This document shows positions 32,731 to 43,300 of a DNA stretch of 64,000 nucleotides, one piece after another; within the stretch, counting starts at the first letter, position 1, and each line of letters opens with the position of its first letter. The DNA is from CAZHOS01 sp964534605 (lineage in GTDB: Bacteria; Patescibacteriota; Saccharimonadia; Saccharimonadales; VXPC01), in assembly GCA_964534605.1 (NCBI GenBank), contig CAZHOS010000001.1, forward strand, positions 1 through 64,000, given 5' to 3'. The position numbers were made by a program, and so were the translations under genes. Under the pieces are notes generated by a model. The model saw nothing but the letters and a program-made list of their open reading frames with translations. It had not been told where the DNA came from and did not search any database.

Positions 32731-33018
32731 CTAAGACTGATGTGTGTTGAGACCTATAAGAGATTTTGCTACTTGGTCCTGGGGTTTATTGATTGGCTCT
32801 TTTGAAGAGTCCATTTCTGTGAATATATCTCCTTCTGTAGACCAAATACGAGAACTAACTACATGAACTCCCTCGTCTCCTTCTAGCTGACCTCTGAGCT
32901 GTTCCGAAGCACCAAAGACGGCCATCTTCCCAGATTTAGCAACCATATCCAAACTTGAGTAGTCTGGACTGCCGTAGCTATCAAATTGTTCAATATTATG
33001 TGCGAGATTTTCTGACAT
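32731..33018 (-). CDS. hypothetical protein, 95 aa
   Basis: Acidic, soluble, unrecognised; begins MSENLAHNIEQFDSYGSPDY. AAAGG lies 7 bases before the ATG and the promoter at 33044-33073 faces it. It sits right after the rpsJ terminator, so it is separated from rpsJ and probably expressed on its own or with the 87-aa membrane protein gene 50 bp downstream. Confidence 0.55.
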   Translation of the reverse strand: MSENLAHNIEQFDSYGSPDYSSLDMVAKSGKMAVFGASEQLRGQLEGDEGVHVVSSRIWSTEGDIFTEMDSSKEPINKPQDQVAKSLIGLNTHQS

Positions 33019-33043
33019 TTATTTACCTTTTTTAGATGTTTCC

Positions 33044-33073
33044 ATAATAGCAACATATATCACATAAGCGCAA
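33044..33073 (-). promoter_or_regulatory. promoter of the 95-aa gene
   Basis: TTGCGC (33068-33073), 18 bases, TATTAT (33044-33049) on the minus strand. Confidence 0.55.
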
Positions 33074-33097
33074 GCAGCTTTCTTAATAATCTTAACA

Positions 33098-33126
33098 AAA
33101 ACGAGCGACAGTAATTCGCTCGTTTT
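33098..33126 (-). terminator. rpsJ terminator
   Basis: AAAACGAGCG, 9-base loop, CGCTCGTTTT, and on the minus strand a TTTTTG run. It splits rpsJ from the rest of the S10 operon. Confidence 0.85.
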
Positions 33127-33151
33127 GCATGATGGTCTTTTACCTATTTTG

Positions 33152-33484
33152 CTACATTTTGATTTCGGCGTCACACCCAGCAGGCAAACTAAGGTTCATA
33201 AGACTATCGATGGTCTTGGCAGATGGTTCTGCGATATCTATAAGACGCTTGTGGACACGCATCTCGAACTGTTCGCGACCTTTTTTAAAGACGTGGGGGC
33301 TCTTGACTACCGTATAGGTGCTGCGGCGTGTTGGCAACGGGACCGGGCCGATTACTTTTGCGCCGGTGCGAAGTGCAGTATCTACAATCTGCTTAGCAGA
33401 CTGGTCGATTACTTTGTGGTCATAAGCCTTTAGTCGTATACGTATACGCTGTGCTGGCTGGGCGTTGTTGGCGGTATCTGCCAT
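33152..33484 (-). CDS. rpsJ: 30S ribosomal protein S10
   Basis: 110 aa from the ATG at 33484, supported by AAGGA 7 bases upstream; the frame runs open to 33571 but that part is leader. RIRIRLKAYDHKVIDQSAKQIVDTALRTGAKVIGPVPLPTRRSTYTVVKSPHVFKKGREQFEMRVHKRLIDI is S10. It is flanked by terminators on both sides (33635-33660 and 33098-33126), so it is a single-gene unit. That is unusual, since rpsJ normally starts the S10 operon. The leader 33485-33630 contains short hairpins (GTGACT/AGTCAC and a GGTGT...ACACC stem). Confidence 0.95.
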   Translation of the reverse strand: MADTANNAQPAQRIRIRLKAYDHKVIDQSAKQIVDTALRTGAKVIGPVPLPTRRSTYTVVKSPHVFKKGREQFEMRVHKRLIDIAEPSAKTIDSLMNLSLPAGCDAEIKM

Positions 33485-33634
33485 AACAATATCCTTTTCT
33501 GTAGAACTTAGTTCTACCGATTGATGCGATGTAACATCCCTATAGGTGTGGCCGAAGGCATCGACACCCAAAGTGACTTTTAGTCATCACAATTTATATG
33601 TATATATATTAAAGCACACCACAGACATAAAATC

Positions 33635-33660
33635 AAAAGACCCCGATTGAGGGGTCTTTT
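33635..33660. terminator. tuf terminator
   Basis: AAAAGACCCC, loop GATTGA, GGGGTCTTTT: a perfect 10-bp stem with T4. It ends the tuf transcript. Confidence 0.9.
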
Positions 33661-33681
33661 GTAAGTCTGGACTGACTAGAG

Positions 33682-34863
<1,182 letters not shown>

Positions 34864-34983
34864 TTATTTCCTTTTCTAGCTGCCGTTTGGCTGCTGAATA
34901 AAATTAGTTATTGTCACTGCGATCCTTATTGCTCCTGCTGTTTGGCACAACAGTATACAAAGCCCTCACGCGAGTTGCATAGA

Positions 34984-35012
34984 ATTATATACAAGTATCA
35001 CCGCTGTTTCAA
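34984..35012 (-). promoter_or_regulatory. tuf promoter
   Basis: TTGAAA (35007-35012), 17 bases, TATAAT (34984-34989) on the minus strand, near consensus. The leader is about 115 nt. Confidence 0.8.
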
Positions 35013-35064
35013 CACTATTCCACTCTATGTTCGGCCTGTAGTGCATCCGTACGATCAGTAGGTA

Positions 35065-35397
35065 TCAATCCAGTGATTCTCTTTGGAGTTCCAGCATGCT
35101 CTCAGGATATGCTTCGTTAGGATTATTCAATAGAAAGGAAACTTGGATATCGGCTAGTCTGAGAACTGTCGCAGGTGCACCTCTTTTTATGCGGATTACG
35201 CTTGCTTCCGGAAAGCCTACCTCGGCTGCTGATAGGTTTACTGCAGGTAGAGTGTTCAGATACATGTTTGTACCCATCCGCATCCTGAGGCTACTATCTA
35301 CTTCTGGGTTAACGCTAGGGTGCACTAAAAGACAAGTTTCCATCCTATCGCTAGCGTCGAGGTTCAGGTGAATATTATATACTTCGTATTCTGACAT
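35065..35397 (-). CDS. hypothetical protein, 110 aa
   Basis: Soluble, unrecognised; begins MSEYEVYNIHLNLDASDRM. Hydrophobic beta-like stretches (NMYLNTLPAVNLSAAEVGF, RLADIQVSFLL) suggest a compact beta-rich fold. Start 35397 is chosen because TTTAAT at 35404-35409 ends exactly 6 bases upstream, matching the leaderless pattern here. An earlier in-frame ATG at 35412 would lie upstream of that promoter. Sits between fusA and tuf. Confidence 0.55.
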   Translation of the reverse strand: MSEYEVYNIHLNLDASDRMETCLLVHPSVNPEVDSSLRMRMGTNMYLNTLPAVNLSAAEVGFPEASVIRIKRGAPATVLRLADIQVSFLLNNPNEAYPESMLELQRESLD

Positions 35398-35403
35398 AGA
35401 AGT

Positions 35404-35409
35404 ATTAAA
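35404..35409 (-). promoter_or_regulatory. -10 element of the 110-aa gene, predicted leaderless
   Basis: TTTAAT on the minus strand, one mismatch from TATAAT, 6 bases before the ATG; no Shine-Dalgarno. Confidence 0.4.
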
Positions 35410-35497
35410 CACTCTTTATTGCACAAAACGCAAGGATTAGCGTAAAAGACCCTGTAGGGCTGGCCTTTGCTTTTCAAAGCGTACTGGGAGTTCCGCT

Positions 35498-36214
35498 TTA
35501 CCAGAATTCAACGCCTTGGACTCTTGTTCTGACGACCTTTGTTTCATAGTCACTGTGCAGCTGCCTGTTGCTGGAGATGAGTGTTATTCTATAGGCTTCA
35601 TGTAGATGATCTTTATATAGAAGGACATTGTCAGTAGCTTCGTAAGCAGTCCTTGTCCGAATGGACTCTCCAACCTCTTCGTGCCATGTGTGGCCTGACG
35701 ATGTGTGTTCTCGACCTTCGTAGCGCAGGCGCCAGCCATCTAGTGGCAGTAGCGCAGGCTGACATGGATGTCGCCTATTGTCGTGAGATTCGACCAGATG
35801 ATAGTCTAGACCTAGACGTGCTAGTCTATCCGCTACTGATTGTGTATGCTCAGATCGAGCTAAAGTAGAGGTGTTAAGTATGATCCTTTCCATGGGTAGC
35901 GCTAAGCCGCCAATAGCCTGGCTATACTTCAGCATACCTCTCTGCCTATCCCTCTCCTCAGCAAGCCTTGTGTCTGATTCGTAGATGGAAAACGCTCCAT
36001 CAGCTACAGCATCGTGACTAATACCAAAGTTGAGAGTCAGATATCCCAGCATGTTCGTGTAGCTGATCGTTTGGATTTCTTCTGAGCTCTTCATCCAATC
36101 TAATACATCTACCATTTGCATAGTTGCTAGCCAGTAAATGTCGCCGAATTGCATTTTTTTATCTTTGTCTAGAACCTGTAGTCTATCTGGAAATGCTTCA
36201 GAATTAATAGTCAT
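35498..36214 (-). CDS. hypothetical protein, 238 aa
   Basis: Soluble protein that I do not recognise. The N-terminal half is helical (MQFGDIYWLATMQMVDVLDWMKSS, then RLAEERDRQRGMLKYSQAIG). The C-terminal half is rich in Arg, His and Trp (ESHDNRRHPCQPALLPLDGWRLRYEGREHTSSGHTWHEE) and ends in beta-like strands. GAGG lies 6 bases before the ATG. Located between fusA and tuf on the same strand. Confidence 0.55.
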   Translation of the reverse strand: MTINSEAFPDRLQVLDKDKKMQFGDIYWLATMQMVDVLDWMKSSEEIQTISYTNMLGYLTLNFGISHDAVADGAFSIYESDTRLAEERDRQRGMLKYSQAIGGLALPMERIILNTSTLARSEHTQSVADRLARLGLDYHLVESHDNRRHPCQPALLPLDGWRLRYEGREHTSSGHTWHEEVGESIRTRTAYEATDNVLLYKDHLHEAYRITLISSNRQLHSDYETKVVRTRVQGVEFW

Positions 36215-36321
36215 ATATAACCTCGTTCAAATTATTGTTCAAAGATTAATAGCAACTATATCCACATATAAAACAAGCATACCATTAACGATACTCTTGT
36301 TTTGCTGTAATTTAGTTATTC

Positions 36322-38415
36322 TTAGTCGTCGGTTTTGGCATTTTTGGCGATGATCGCTGTGGCTACGTTGCCAGGTACTTCCTGGTAGTTGTCTAGTTCC
36401 ATACTGCTGGCTGCGCGACCTTGGGTCATGCTGCGTAGGTCGGTTGTGTAGCCGAACATTTCTGCTAGTGGAATGAAGGCCATAACAACCTTGGCACCAA
36501 AGCGGTCTTCCATAGACTCGACACGTCCACGGCGAGAGTTTACATCGCCGATGACGTCGCCCATGAACTCTTCTGGGGTGACGATCTCTACCTTCATGAT
36601 AGGCTCCAGCAGGGTCGGGTCAGCTAGCTTAGCTGCGGCCCTAAATGCCATGCTGCCGGCAATCTTAAAGGCCATCTCGTTAGAGTCAACGTCGTGCGAC
36701 GAACCATCATAGATAGTTGCTTTAATGTCCTCGATTGGATAGCCAGCAACGACACCGTTGGCCATAGACTCGGCAATACCCGCCTTAACAGCGTTGATGT
36801 ATTCTGCAGGTACAGCGCCGCCTTTGATGGCGTTAACAAATTCGAAACCTTCACCGGCTTCGACTGTCTCTAGACGTACCCAGACGTCACCGTATTGACC
36901 ACGACCACCAGATTGCTTGACGAATTTACCCTGGGCTTCGACACCAGTCTTTTTGATAGTCTCGCGGTAGGCAACTTGTGGCTGGCCAACATTAGCTACA
37001 ACGCTAAACTCGCGCTTCATGCGGTCAACAAGAATCTCTAGATGAAGCTCGCCCATACCACTGATGATAGTCTGGTTTGTTTCATCATCTACGCGTACAC
37101 GGAAGGTAGGGTCTTCTTCTGCTAAGCGCTGCAGAGCAGTACCCATCTTTTCTTGGTCGGCTTTAGTAGCTGGCTCGATAGCAATACTTACTGGTGGATC
37201 TGCGAACTCTATAGACTCTAGGATAATCGGCGAGTTTTGCTCTGAAAGCGTGTTACCAGTAGTAGTAGCCTTGAGCCCTACCACCGCGGCGATGTCACCA
37301 GCTGCGACCTCGTCAATTTCCTCGCGCTTATCGGCAAACATACGTACGATACGACCAACTCGCTCTTTCTCGCCTGTACTGGCATTTAGAACGTAACTAC
37401 CGCTCTTGAGCGTACCGGAATATACACGGACAAAGCAGAGTTTACCTACGAAAGGGTCGGTAGCGATCTTGAAGGCTAGGCCTGCAAATGGTTCGCTAGC
37501 GTCTGGTTTGCGCTCTAGCTCGTCACCGCTCTTGGGATGTGTACCCCAGTTGCTGCCAGCGTCTATTGGGCTTGGCAAGAAGTCTGTCATAAGGTCTAGG
37601 ATCTTCTCTACAATTACACCGCGTCCGTCGCCACCAGTAGCAACGTAGAAGTTACCACTGAGGGTGGCTGTACGGATAGCTAGCTTGATGTCTTCTTCGC
37701 TAAGCCCCTCTTCGCCAACCTCTAGATATTTCTCTAGCATAGCTTCGTCTTCGGCGACGGCGTTTTCTATTAGTAGGCTGCGGTAACGGTCTACCTTTTC
37801 CTTCATGTCGGCTGGGATGTCGATCTCTTTGAGCTCTTTATCAGTAAAGTCTTTGTACTCGTAGGCTTTCATGCTGATAAGGTCGACTAGGCCATTGATG
37901 CTTTGCTCGAACCCAATCGGCAAGTGGACTGGGAAGATAGCTTTGCTAAGGCGTTCGTGCATGCTCTCGAGGCTCTTGTAAAAGTCACCACCAGTTTGGT
38001 TGATCTTGTTAATAAAGCAGACACGCGGTACAGAGTACTTGTTAGCCTGACGCCAAACCGTCTCTGTCTGGGCCTCTACACCCATCTTGCCGTCAAACAC
38101 AACGATGGCGCCGTCTAGAACACGTAGTGAGCGCTCGACCTCGACCGTAAAGTCAATGTGACCGGGTGTATCGATAATGTTGATCTTGTGATCTTTCCAG
38201 AAACAGGTCGTTGCTGCCGACGTGATCGTAATACCACGCTCGCGCTCTTGCTCCATCCAGTCCATAGTTGCCTCGCCGTCGTGAACCGCTCCGATCTTGT
38301 GCTTCATACCGGTACGGTAAAGGATGCCCTCTGTAGTTGTTGTTTTACCTGCGTCGATGTGGGCGATAATACCTACGTTACGGACGTCTTTTAGATCTGT
38401 TGCTTTGTCAGCCAT
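36322..38415 (-). CDS. fusA: elongation factor G
   Basis: 697 aa, normal length. GTPase motifs: AHIDAGKTTTTE, DTPGHIDF, INKINQTGGDF. Domain II has PFVGKLCFVRVYSGTLKSGSYV, domain IV has GRGQYGDVWVRLE, and domain V ends RSMTQGRAASSMELDNYQEVP. It drives translocation. AAGGGA lies about 11 bases before the ATG, and a TATAAT further up (around 38444) may be its promoter. Confidence 0.98.
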   Translation of the reverse strand: MADKATDLKDVRNVGIIAHIDAGKTTTTEGILYRTGMKHKIGAVHDGEATMDWMEQERERGITITSAATTCFWKDHKINIIDTPGHIDFTVEVERSLRVLDGAIVVFDGKMGVEAQTETVWRQANKYSVPRVCFINKINQTGGDFYKSLESMHERLSKAIFPVHLPIGFEQSINGLVDLISMKAYEYKDFTDKELKEIDIPADMKEKVDRYRSLLIENAVAEDEAMLEKYLEVGEEGLSEEDIKLAIRTATLSGNFYVATGGDGRGVIVEKILDLMTDFLPSPIDAGSNWGTHPKSGDELERKPDASEPFAGLAFKIATDPFVGKLCFVRVYSGTLKSGSYVLNASTGEKERVGRIVRMFADKREEIDEVAAGDIAAVVGLKATTTGNTLSEQNSPIILESIEFADPPVSIAIEPATKADQEKMGTALQRLAEEDPTFRVRVDDETNQTIISGMGELHLEILVDRMKREFSVVANVGQPQVAYRETIKKTGVEAQGKFVKQSGGRGQYGDVWVRLETVEAGEGFEFVNAIKGGAVPAEYINAVKAGIAESMANGVVAGYPIEDIKATIYDGSSHDVDSNEMAFKIAGSMAFRAAAKLADPTLLEPIMKVEIVTPEEFMGDVIGDVNSRRGRVESMEDRFGAKVVMAFIPLAEMFGYTTDLRSMTQGRAASSMELDNYQEVPGNVATAIIAKNAKTDD

Positions 38416-38514
38416 TTTTCGTGTAATCCCTTACTATTCAAATTATTATAGCCGAACTGAGCAATACCTCGGTGGCGTTTTCCAAACTATTCTACACTAG
38501 TTTTACAGGTTAAA

Positions 38515-38685
38515 CTACTCTTTATCGGTTGGCTTAATACCGATTCGATCGCCAACACTTCCATTATGTAGCATAGACTGAACTTCGGATTCGCTACCAA
38601 ATGCGAATGATTCGACTGCTCCGCTTGGTAATTCGCAGAAGCTCACAGATAAAGACTTGTTATCTTCTTGGCCTTTTCTATTGCA
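38515..38685 (-). CDS. partial hypothetical protein, 5' part lost in the assembly gap
   Basis: The last 57 codons before a TAG at 38515-38517 encode a soluble acidic C-terminus (LSVSFCELPSGAVESFAF, then SEVQSMLHNGSVGDRIGIKPTDKE). The reading frame enters the run of N at 38686, so start and length are unknown. It lies between rpsG and fusA, another unknown gene inside the str operon. Confidence 0.4.
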   Translation of the reverse strand, partial: CNRKGQEDNKSLSVSFCELPSGAVESFAFGSESEVQSMLHNGSVGDRIGIKPTDKE

Positions 38686-38785
38686 NNNNNNNNNNNNNNN
38701 NNNNNNNNNNNNNNNNNNNNNNNNNNNNNNNNNNNNNNNNNNNNNNNNNNNNNNNNNNNNNNNNNNNNNNNNNNNNNNNNNNNNN
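38686..38785. other. assembly gap (100 N)
   Basis: Exactly 100 N, a conventional scaffold gap of unknown true size. The 80 bases after it, up to the rpsG stop, contain no gene I can support. Confidence 0.98.
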
Positions 38786-38865
38786 CTGAGCAAATATCCA
38801 AAGAGTGTCGAGAAGGATCAGTGCAGACAGCTCTGCTGCACCTGCAAGATCCTGGCCAAGTCTAT

Positions 38866-39342
38866 TTAGCGGGCGAAGTGAGCAAAGGCTCTGTTACTCT
38901 CGGCCATCTTATGCGTATCCTCGCGCTTCTTAACAGCAGCACCAGTACCAGCAAAAGCCTCTTGGATCTCTAGACTCAAGCGCTTGGCCATTGGCATCCC
39001 TTTGCGACTACGAGCAGCAGCTACAAACCACATAAGTGTAAGGTGAGTCTGTCGGTTGCCCTTTACCTCGAATGGTATTTGGTAGTTTGCACCACCAACA
39101 CGGCGAGAACGAGTCTCCACGCTTGGCTTGACGTTGTCGAGGGCTTTTATCAGTACCTCAAGAGCATCTTTTTCCTTAAGTTTTTGGGCAGCCATTTCCA
39201 TAGCTTCGTATACAATGCGCTCGGCTGTTTGCTTTTTGCCGTCTAGCATAATCTTGTTAATAAGGCGCGAGACTAGTACGGACTCGTATTTACGGTCTGG
39301 TTTGATATCGCGGATTAGTGATTTGGTCTTTTTTCGTGGCAT
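38866..39342 (-). CDS. rpsG: 30S ribosomal protein S7
   Basis: 158 aa, normal length. MPRKKTKSLIRDIKPDRKYESVLVSRLINKIMLDGKKQTAERIVYEA, VKPSVETRSRRVGGANYQIPFEVK and RSRKGMPMAKRLSLEIQEAF are diagnostic. AAAAGGAAC precedes the ATG. It is separated from rpsL by an unusual gap of about 300 bases. Confidence 0.97.
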   Translation of the reverse strand: MPRKKTKSLIRDIKPDRKYESVLVSRLINKIMLDGKKQTAERIVYEAMEMAAQKLKEKDALEVLIKALDNVKPSVETRSRRVGGANYQIPFEVKGNRQTHLTLMWFVAAARSRKGMPMAKRLSLEIQEAFAGTGAAVKKREDTHKMAESNRAFAHFAR

Positions 39343-39645
39343 GTTGTTCCTTTTCTAATAGCACATCAGCTTTAGAGAGTGGTCACTCCGTCTAATCGCG
39401 TGGCAATTTCCCCAGAGTACCATTATGTACGCCTAAGTAAATTGTCCTTGTATTATATGTAGTGACCCTTGGCTAAAAGTCGTTGTTTATCTATTGTTAA
39501 TTATATGTGGATCATAGATCCATTTAGCTGAGTGTTGGTTTTTCTAGTTTCTAGAAGACAATTCTGGAGAGCTTTAGACTCCCACTGAAGTATCTAGATT
39601 AGATCCTAGCTAAAAGACTGCTTATCACAGCCCAATAGTCAAGAA
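39343..39645 (-). other. 303-base gap between rpsL and rpsG
   Basis: No gene seen. On the minus strand a TATAAT at 39452-39457 could start RNA about 100 bases upstream of rpsG, though no good -35 accompanies it. The sequence is A/T-rich with short hairpins such as GGATC-tat-GATCC near 39512. It may hold a separate rpsG promoter and leader. Confidence 0.4.
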
Positions 39646-40053
39646 CTAAGCTTTTTTCGCGCCGTATTTGCTGCGTGAGCTCTTGCGGTCTTCTACGCCC
39701 TGGAGGTCTAGGCGACCACGAACGATATGGTAGCGTACACCTGGTAGGTCTGGAACACGTCCGCCGCGGATCATAACAACAGCGTGCTCTTGCAGGTTGT
39801 GACCTTCGCCTGGAATATACGCCCATACTTCGTGACCATTAGTTAGGCGTACACGAGCCACTTTACGTAGGGCCGAGTTAGGCTTCTTTGGAGTCTTGGT
39901 TGTTACCTTGACGCAGACGCCTCGCTTGAACGGGGCAGGCTTCTCGTAGATACGTGTCTTAAGGGTGTTGTTGACCTGCTGTAGTGCAGGAGACTTACTC
40001 TTGGACTTTGTGCTCTTGCGAGGTTTACGGATTAGTTGATTTATTGTTGGCAT
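39646..40053 (-). CDS. rpsL: 30S ribosomal protein S12
   Basis: 135 aa from the ATG at 40053, where AAGGAA lies just upstream and MPTINQLIRKPRK matches the family start. The frame is open for 32 more codons, but that part is structured leader. KTPKKPNSALRKVARVRLTNG and AYIPGEGHNLQEHAVVMIRGGRVPDLPGVRYHIVRG line the decoding centre. Position 43-type Lys in the TPKKPN motif is wild type. Confidence 0.97.
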   Translation of the reverse strand: MPTINQLIRKPRKSTKSKSKSPALQQVNNTLKTRIYEKPAPFKRGVCVKVTTKTPKKPNSALRKVARVRLTNGHEVWAYIPGEGHNLQEHAVVMIRGGRVPDLPGVRYHIVRGRLDLQGVEDRKSSRSKYGAKKA

Positions 40054-40094
40054 GTATTCCTTGTTACTTGCGGAACGGTTCGTTTGGCGTCTAC

Positions 40095-40171
40095 CAAGTG
40101 TTTTGACTGCGGGATTTGCTTCGACGTACTTAGGAGTACGTCTCCGCAACTGTCCTGCTCAAGAACACTTG
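40095..40171 (-). promoter_or_regulatory. structured rpsL leader
   Basis: Three nested elements lie in the minus-strand leader. CAAGTGTT (40164-40171) pairs with AACACTTG (40095-40102). Inside, TGCGG (40145-40149) pairs with CCGCA (40108-40112). The apex is a perfect 8-bp hairpin, GACGTACT/AGTACGTC (40123-40142) with a 4-base loop. The full leader from the promoter is about 200 nt. This could be a binding site for a ribosomal protein (S12 or S7), by analogy with str operon control (inference). Confidence 0.5.
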
Positions 40172-40264
40172 ATATGCATCCAAACACTCCCATTCCTTAT
40201 CTTCTTCAGAAAGCTCTTCGAATTACAGCTTACCAAGTGAAGGTTTGATATTTGAATCTTACAA

Positions 40265-40293
40265 ATTTTAACAGATGTCGAGTGGTCCGTCAA
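40265..40293 (-). promoter_or_regulatory. rpsL promoter
   Basis: TTGACG (40288-40293), 17 bases, TAAAAT (40265-40270) on the minus strand, just past the rpoC stop. It separates the str genes from rpoBC. Confidence 0.7.
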
Positions 40294-40316
40294 CGGTGGT
40301 GGCGGGGTCGCTGGTT

Positions 40317-43300
40317 CTAGGCTGCTTCTGCAGCAAACTCTTCTTCTAGAGCTTCTTCTGGCTCTGGGTCCGGGATTGCCCCTGTACCTACTGGGATCTT
40401 GCGACCCAGAATGACGTTTTCTTTTAGACCCTTGAGGTGGTCGACCTTGCCGCTGGTTGCCGCAGCAATTAGCACACGTGTCGTGTCCTGGAAACTGGCT
40501 GCAGACAAGAAGCTGTCAGACCAAGTACTCACCTTGGTTATGCCAAGTAGTAGCTGAGTGAACTCGCAAGGTGTCTTGCCTTGTTCGACCAGCTGCCTGT
40601 TGACCTCCGTCGCTGCAACCTTGCTAACTACGTCGCCGTTAACAAAGTCCGTATCACCGACGTCTTCGATCTGAACTCGGCTAAACATCTGGCGGATTAT
40701 CAGCTCGAAATGCTTGTCAGAAACGTGCTTACCCTGCATAGCAAAGATACGGCTTACTTCGTTAAGGATGTAGCGCTGGGCAGCCTCGACACCATTAAGC
40801 GCCATTACTTCGCGCAGGTCGAGTGAACCACCTGTTAGACGATCGCCCTTCTTGACCTTGTCGCCGTCAGCCACGAGCAGCTGCTTGAATCCTGGGATTT
40901 CGTAACGAGCGCTCTCTTCTGACTCTGGCGTGATATGAATAGCCGTCTTGCTAACCTCTGCAACGCCGGATTCTGGAGCGATCAGTGGGTCCTCACCGCC
41001 TTTATTGTCAGCGATGACGTCGCCCTTAACGACAGTTGTACCAGTGGCCACCTGTGCCTTGCGGCCTTCTAGTGGCAATTCGATGACGTTTGCGTCCCCA
41101 CCGGTTACCTGAACGATGTAGAAGTTCCCGTCTTCCCAGATACGGACGTTACCATCGATCTTTGATAGGAAGGCGATACCTTTTGGACTGCGTGCTTCGA
41201 ACAACTCTTCTACACGGTTTAGACCGCTCGATGTCTCGTCGCTAACGCTAGCCTGACCACCGGTGTGCTTACTGTCTAGTGACAGCTGAGTACCAGGCTC
41301 ACCAATACTCTGAGCTGCGATTACACCAACTGGGTGCTTCTCGGCTACAAGCTGGCCGCTAGCTGGGTCGATACCATAGCTACGCTTTGGTATACCGTCT
41401 AAGTTAGGCGCTGATAGTAAGCTTAGGATCTTGACTACTTCGATAGACTCGTCGGCCTCGATTTGCTCGGCTATTTCGCGGGTTATTAGATCGCCACGCT
41501 TGAGTAGTTTACCGACCTTTTCGGCTGTGTAGCGTCCTTCTAGACGACTTGCGTAGGTGATACCTACATACTGTGCATCCTTGCGGTACAGCGGGAAGCC
41601 TTGGTCTAACTCGTCGTCCTCGACAGTAAACACATCCTGAGACACGTCCACAAGCCTTCTAGTCAGATAACCAGAGTCAGCTGTACGCAGAGCGATGTCC
41701 ACGAGCGTCTTACGTGCACCACGAGTGGAGACGAAATACTCTAGGGTTGGCAGACCATTTAGGAAGTTACTGTTAACTGGTAGCTCGATTGCGTTACCAG
41801 AAGTGTCAGCCAAAACACCGACAGATGCTGTAACTTGCTTGACCTGACCGACGTTACCACGCGCACCAGATGTGACAGCGACAGACATAGCTGTATCAGT
41901 GTCCTTGAACTGAGCAGACACGAGCTCTTGAATCTTGCTGTTAACCTCAAACCATGTCTCGACGGTTAGACGGTAGCGTTCGTCGTCGGTGATGAAGCCT
42001 TGCTCGTACTGATCAGAGATCTTGGCAGACTTTGATTCCCCTCCTTCTAGAAGCGTATCGACGCCTTCGATCTTAGGGAAGTCACCCATACCCATACTTA
42101 GGCCAGACTGTGTTGCGTACTCGAACGATAGGTCTTTTAGGTCGTCGGCGATACGAGCAGTCTCGTCGGCGCCGTACTTTTCGTAGACAAGTGACATGAC
42201 TTTTTGGATCTGCTTCTTGGTCATAGCGTCGTTTTGGTACGGGAAGTCATCTGGGAACAGCTCGTTAAAGAGCATGCGTCCGATGGTTGTCTCGCGTAGC
42301 TCGCCGCGGAAACGTGCCTTAATCGGTGTTTGCAATTTGATAGCGTCCGACTCGTAAGCAAACATGGCTTCGTTAAGGCTACCGAAAGCTTTAAGCACCT
42401 TGTCGGCCTCTAACTTGCTGTAAGTCATGTAGTAGGCACCGAGAACGATGTCTTGCTCGAGGTGGAGTATCGGCGTACCGTCTGCAGGTAGCAGTAGGTT
42501 ACGGCTTGCGACCATCAGTTCGCGGGCTTCTTTTTGTGCCTTTTCTGACAGTGGAAGGTGAACAGCCATTTGGTCACCATCGAAGTCGGCGTTAAAGCCT
42601 TTACATACGAGTGGGTGCAACTGGATGGCTTTACCCTCGATAAGACGTGGTTTGAAGGCCTGCACTGAAAGCCTGTGAAGACTCGGTGCACGGTTTAGTA
42701 GGACGTACTTGCCCTCGATACTCTCGTCTAGTGCGTCCCAGACCTCTACCTCACCAGCTTCGATCATACGGGTTGCGCTGCGGATGTTGTGGGCTTGTTC
42801 TTTTTCGATCAAGCGGCCAATAACAAATGGCTTAAACAGCTCTAGAGCCATCATCTTTGGCAGGCCACATTCGTCCATACGAAGTGTTGGGCCAGATACA
42901 ATTACCGAACGACCAGAGTAGTCAACACGCTTACCAAGTAGGTTCTGACGGAAACGCCCTTGCTTACCCTTGAGCATGTCGGCCAAGCTCTTTAGCTTAC
43001 GTCGTTGTCCGTTGCTGCTAACAGCACGGCCACTACGCGAGGCATTGTTGTCGATCAGAGCATCTACGGCTTCTTGAAGCATGCGCTTCTCGTTGCGACG
43101 GATAACTTCTGGGGCCTTGAGGTCGTTGAGCTTCTTGAGGCGGTTGTTACGGTTGATGACGCGGCGGTAAAGGTCGTTAAGGTCGCTGGTTGCAAAGCGT
43201 CCACCAGTTAGCTGTACCATCGGACGTAGGTCGGGTGGGATCACTGGCAAGATTGTTAAACACATGTCTTGTGGCTTGATGCCGGCTTTCTTCATGCCTT

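Noticed and set aside
33485..33571. N-terminal extension of S10
   Set aside because: The frame is open, but a Shine-Dalgarno stands before MADTANN and the upstream part forms leader hairpins.
40054..40149. N-terminal extension of S12
   Set aside because: MPTINQL with AAGGAA is the family start, and the upstream segment is a strong RNA fold from a TTG-start frame.
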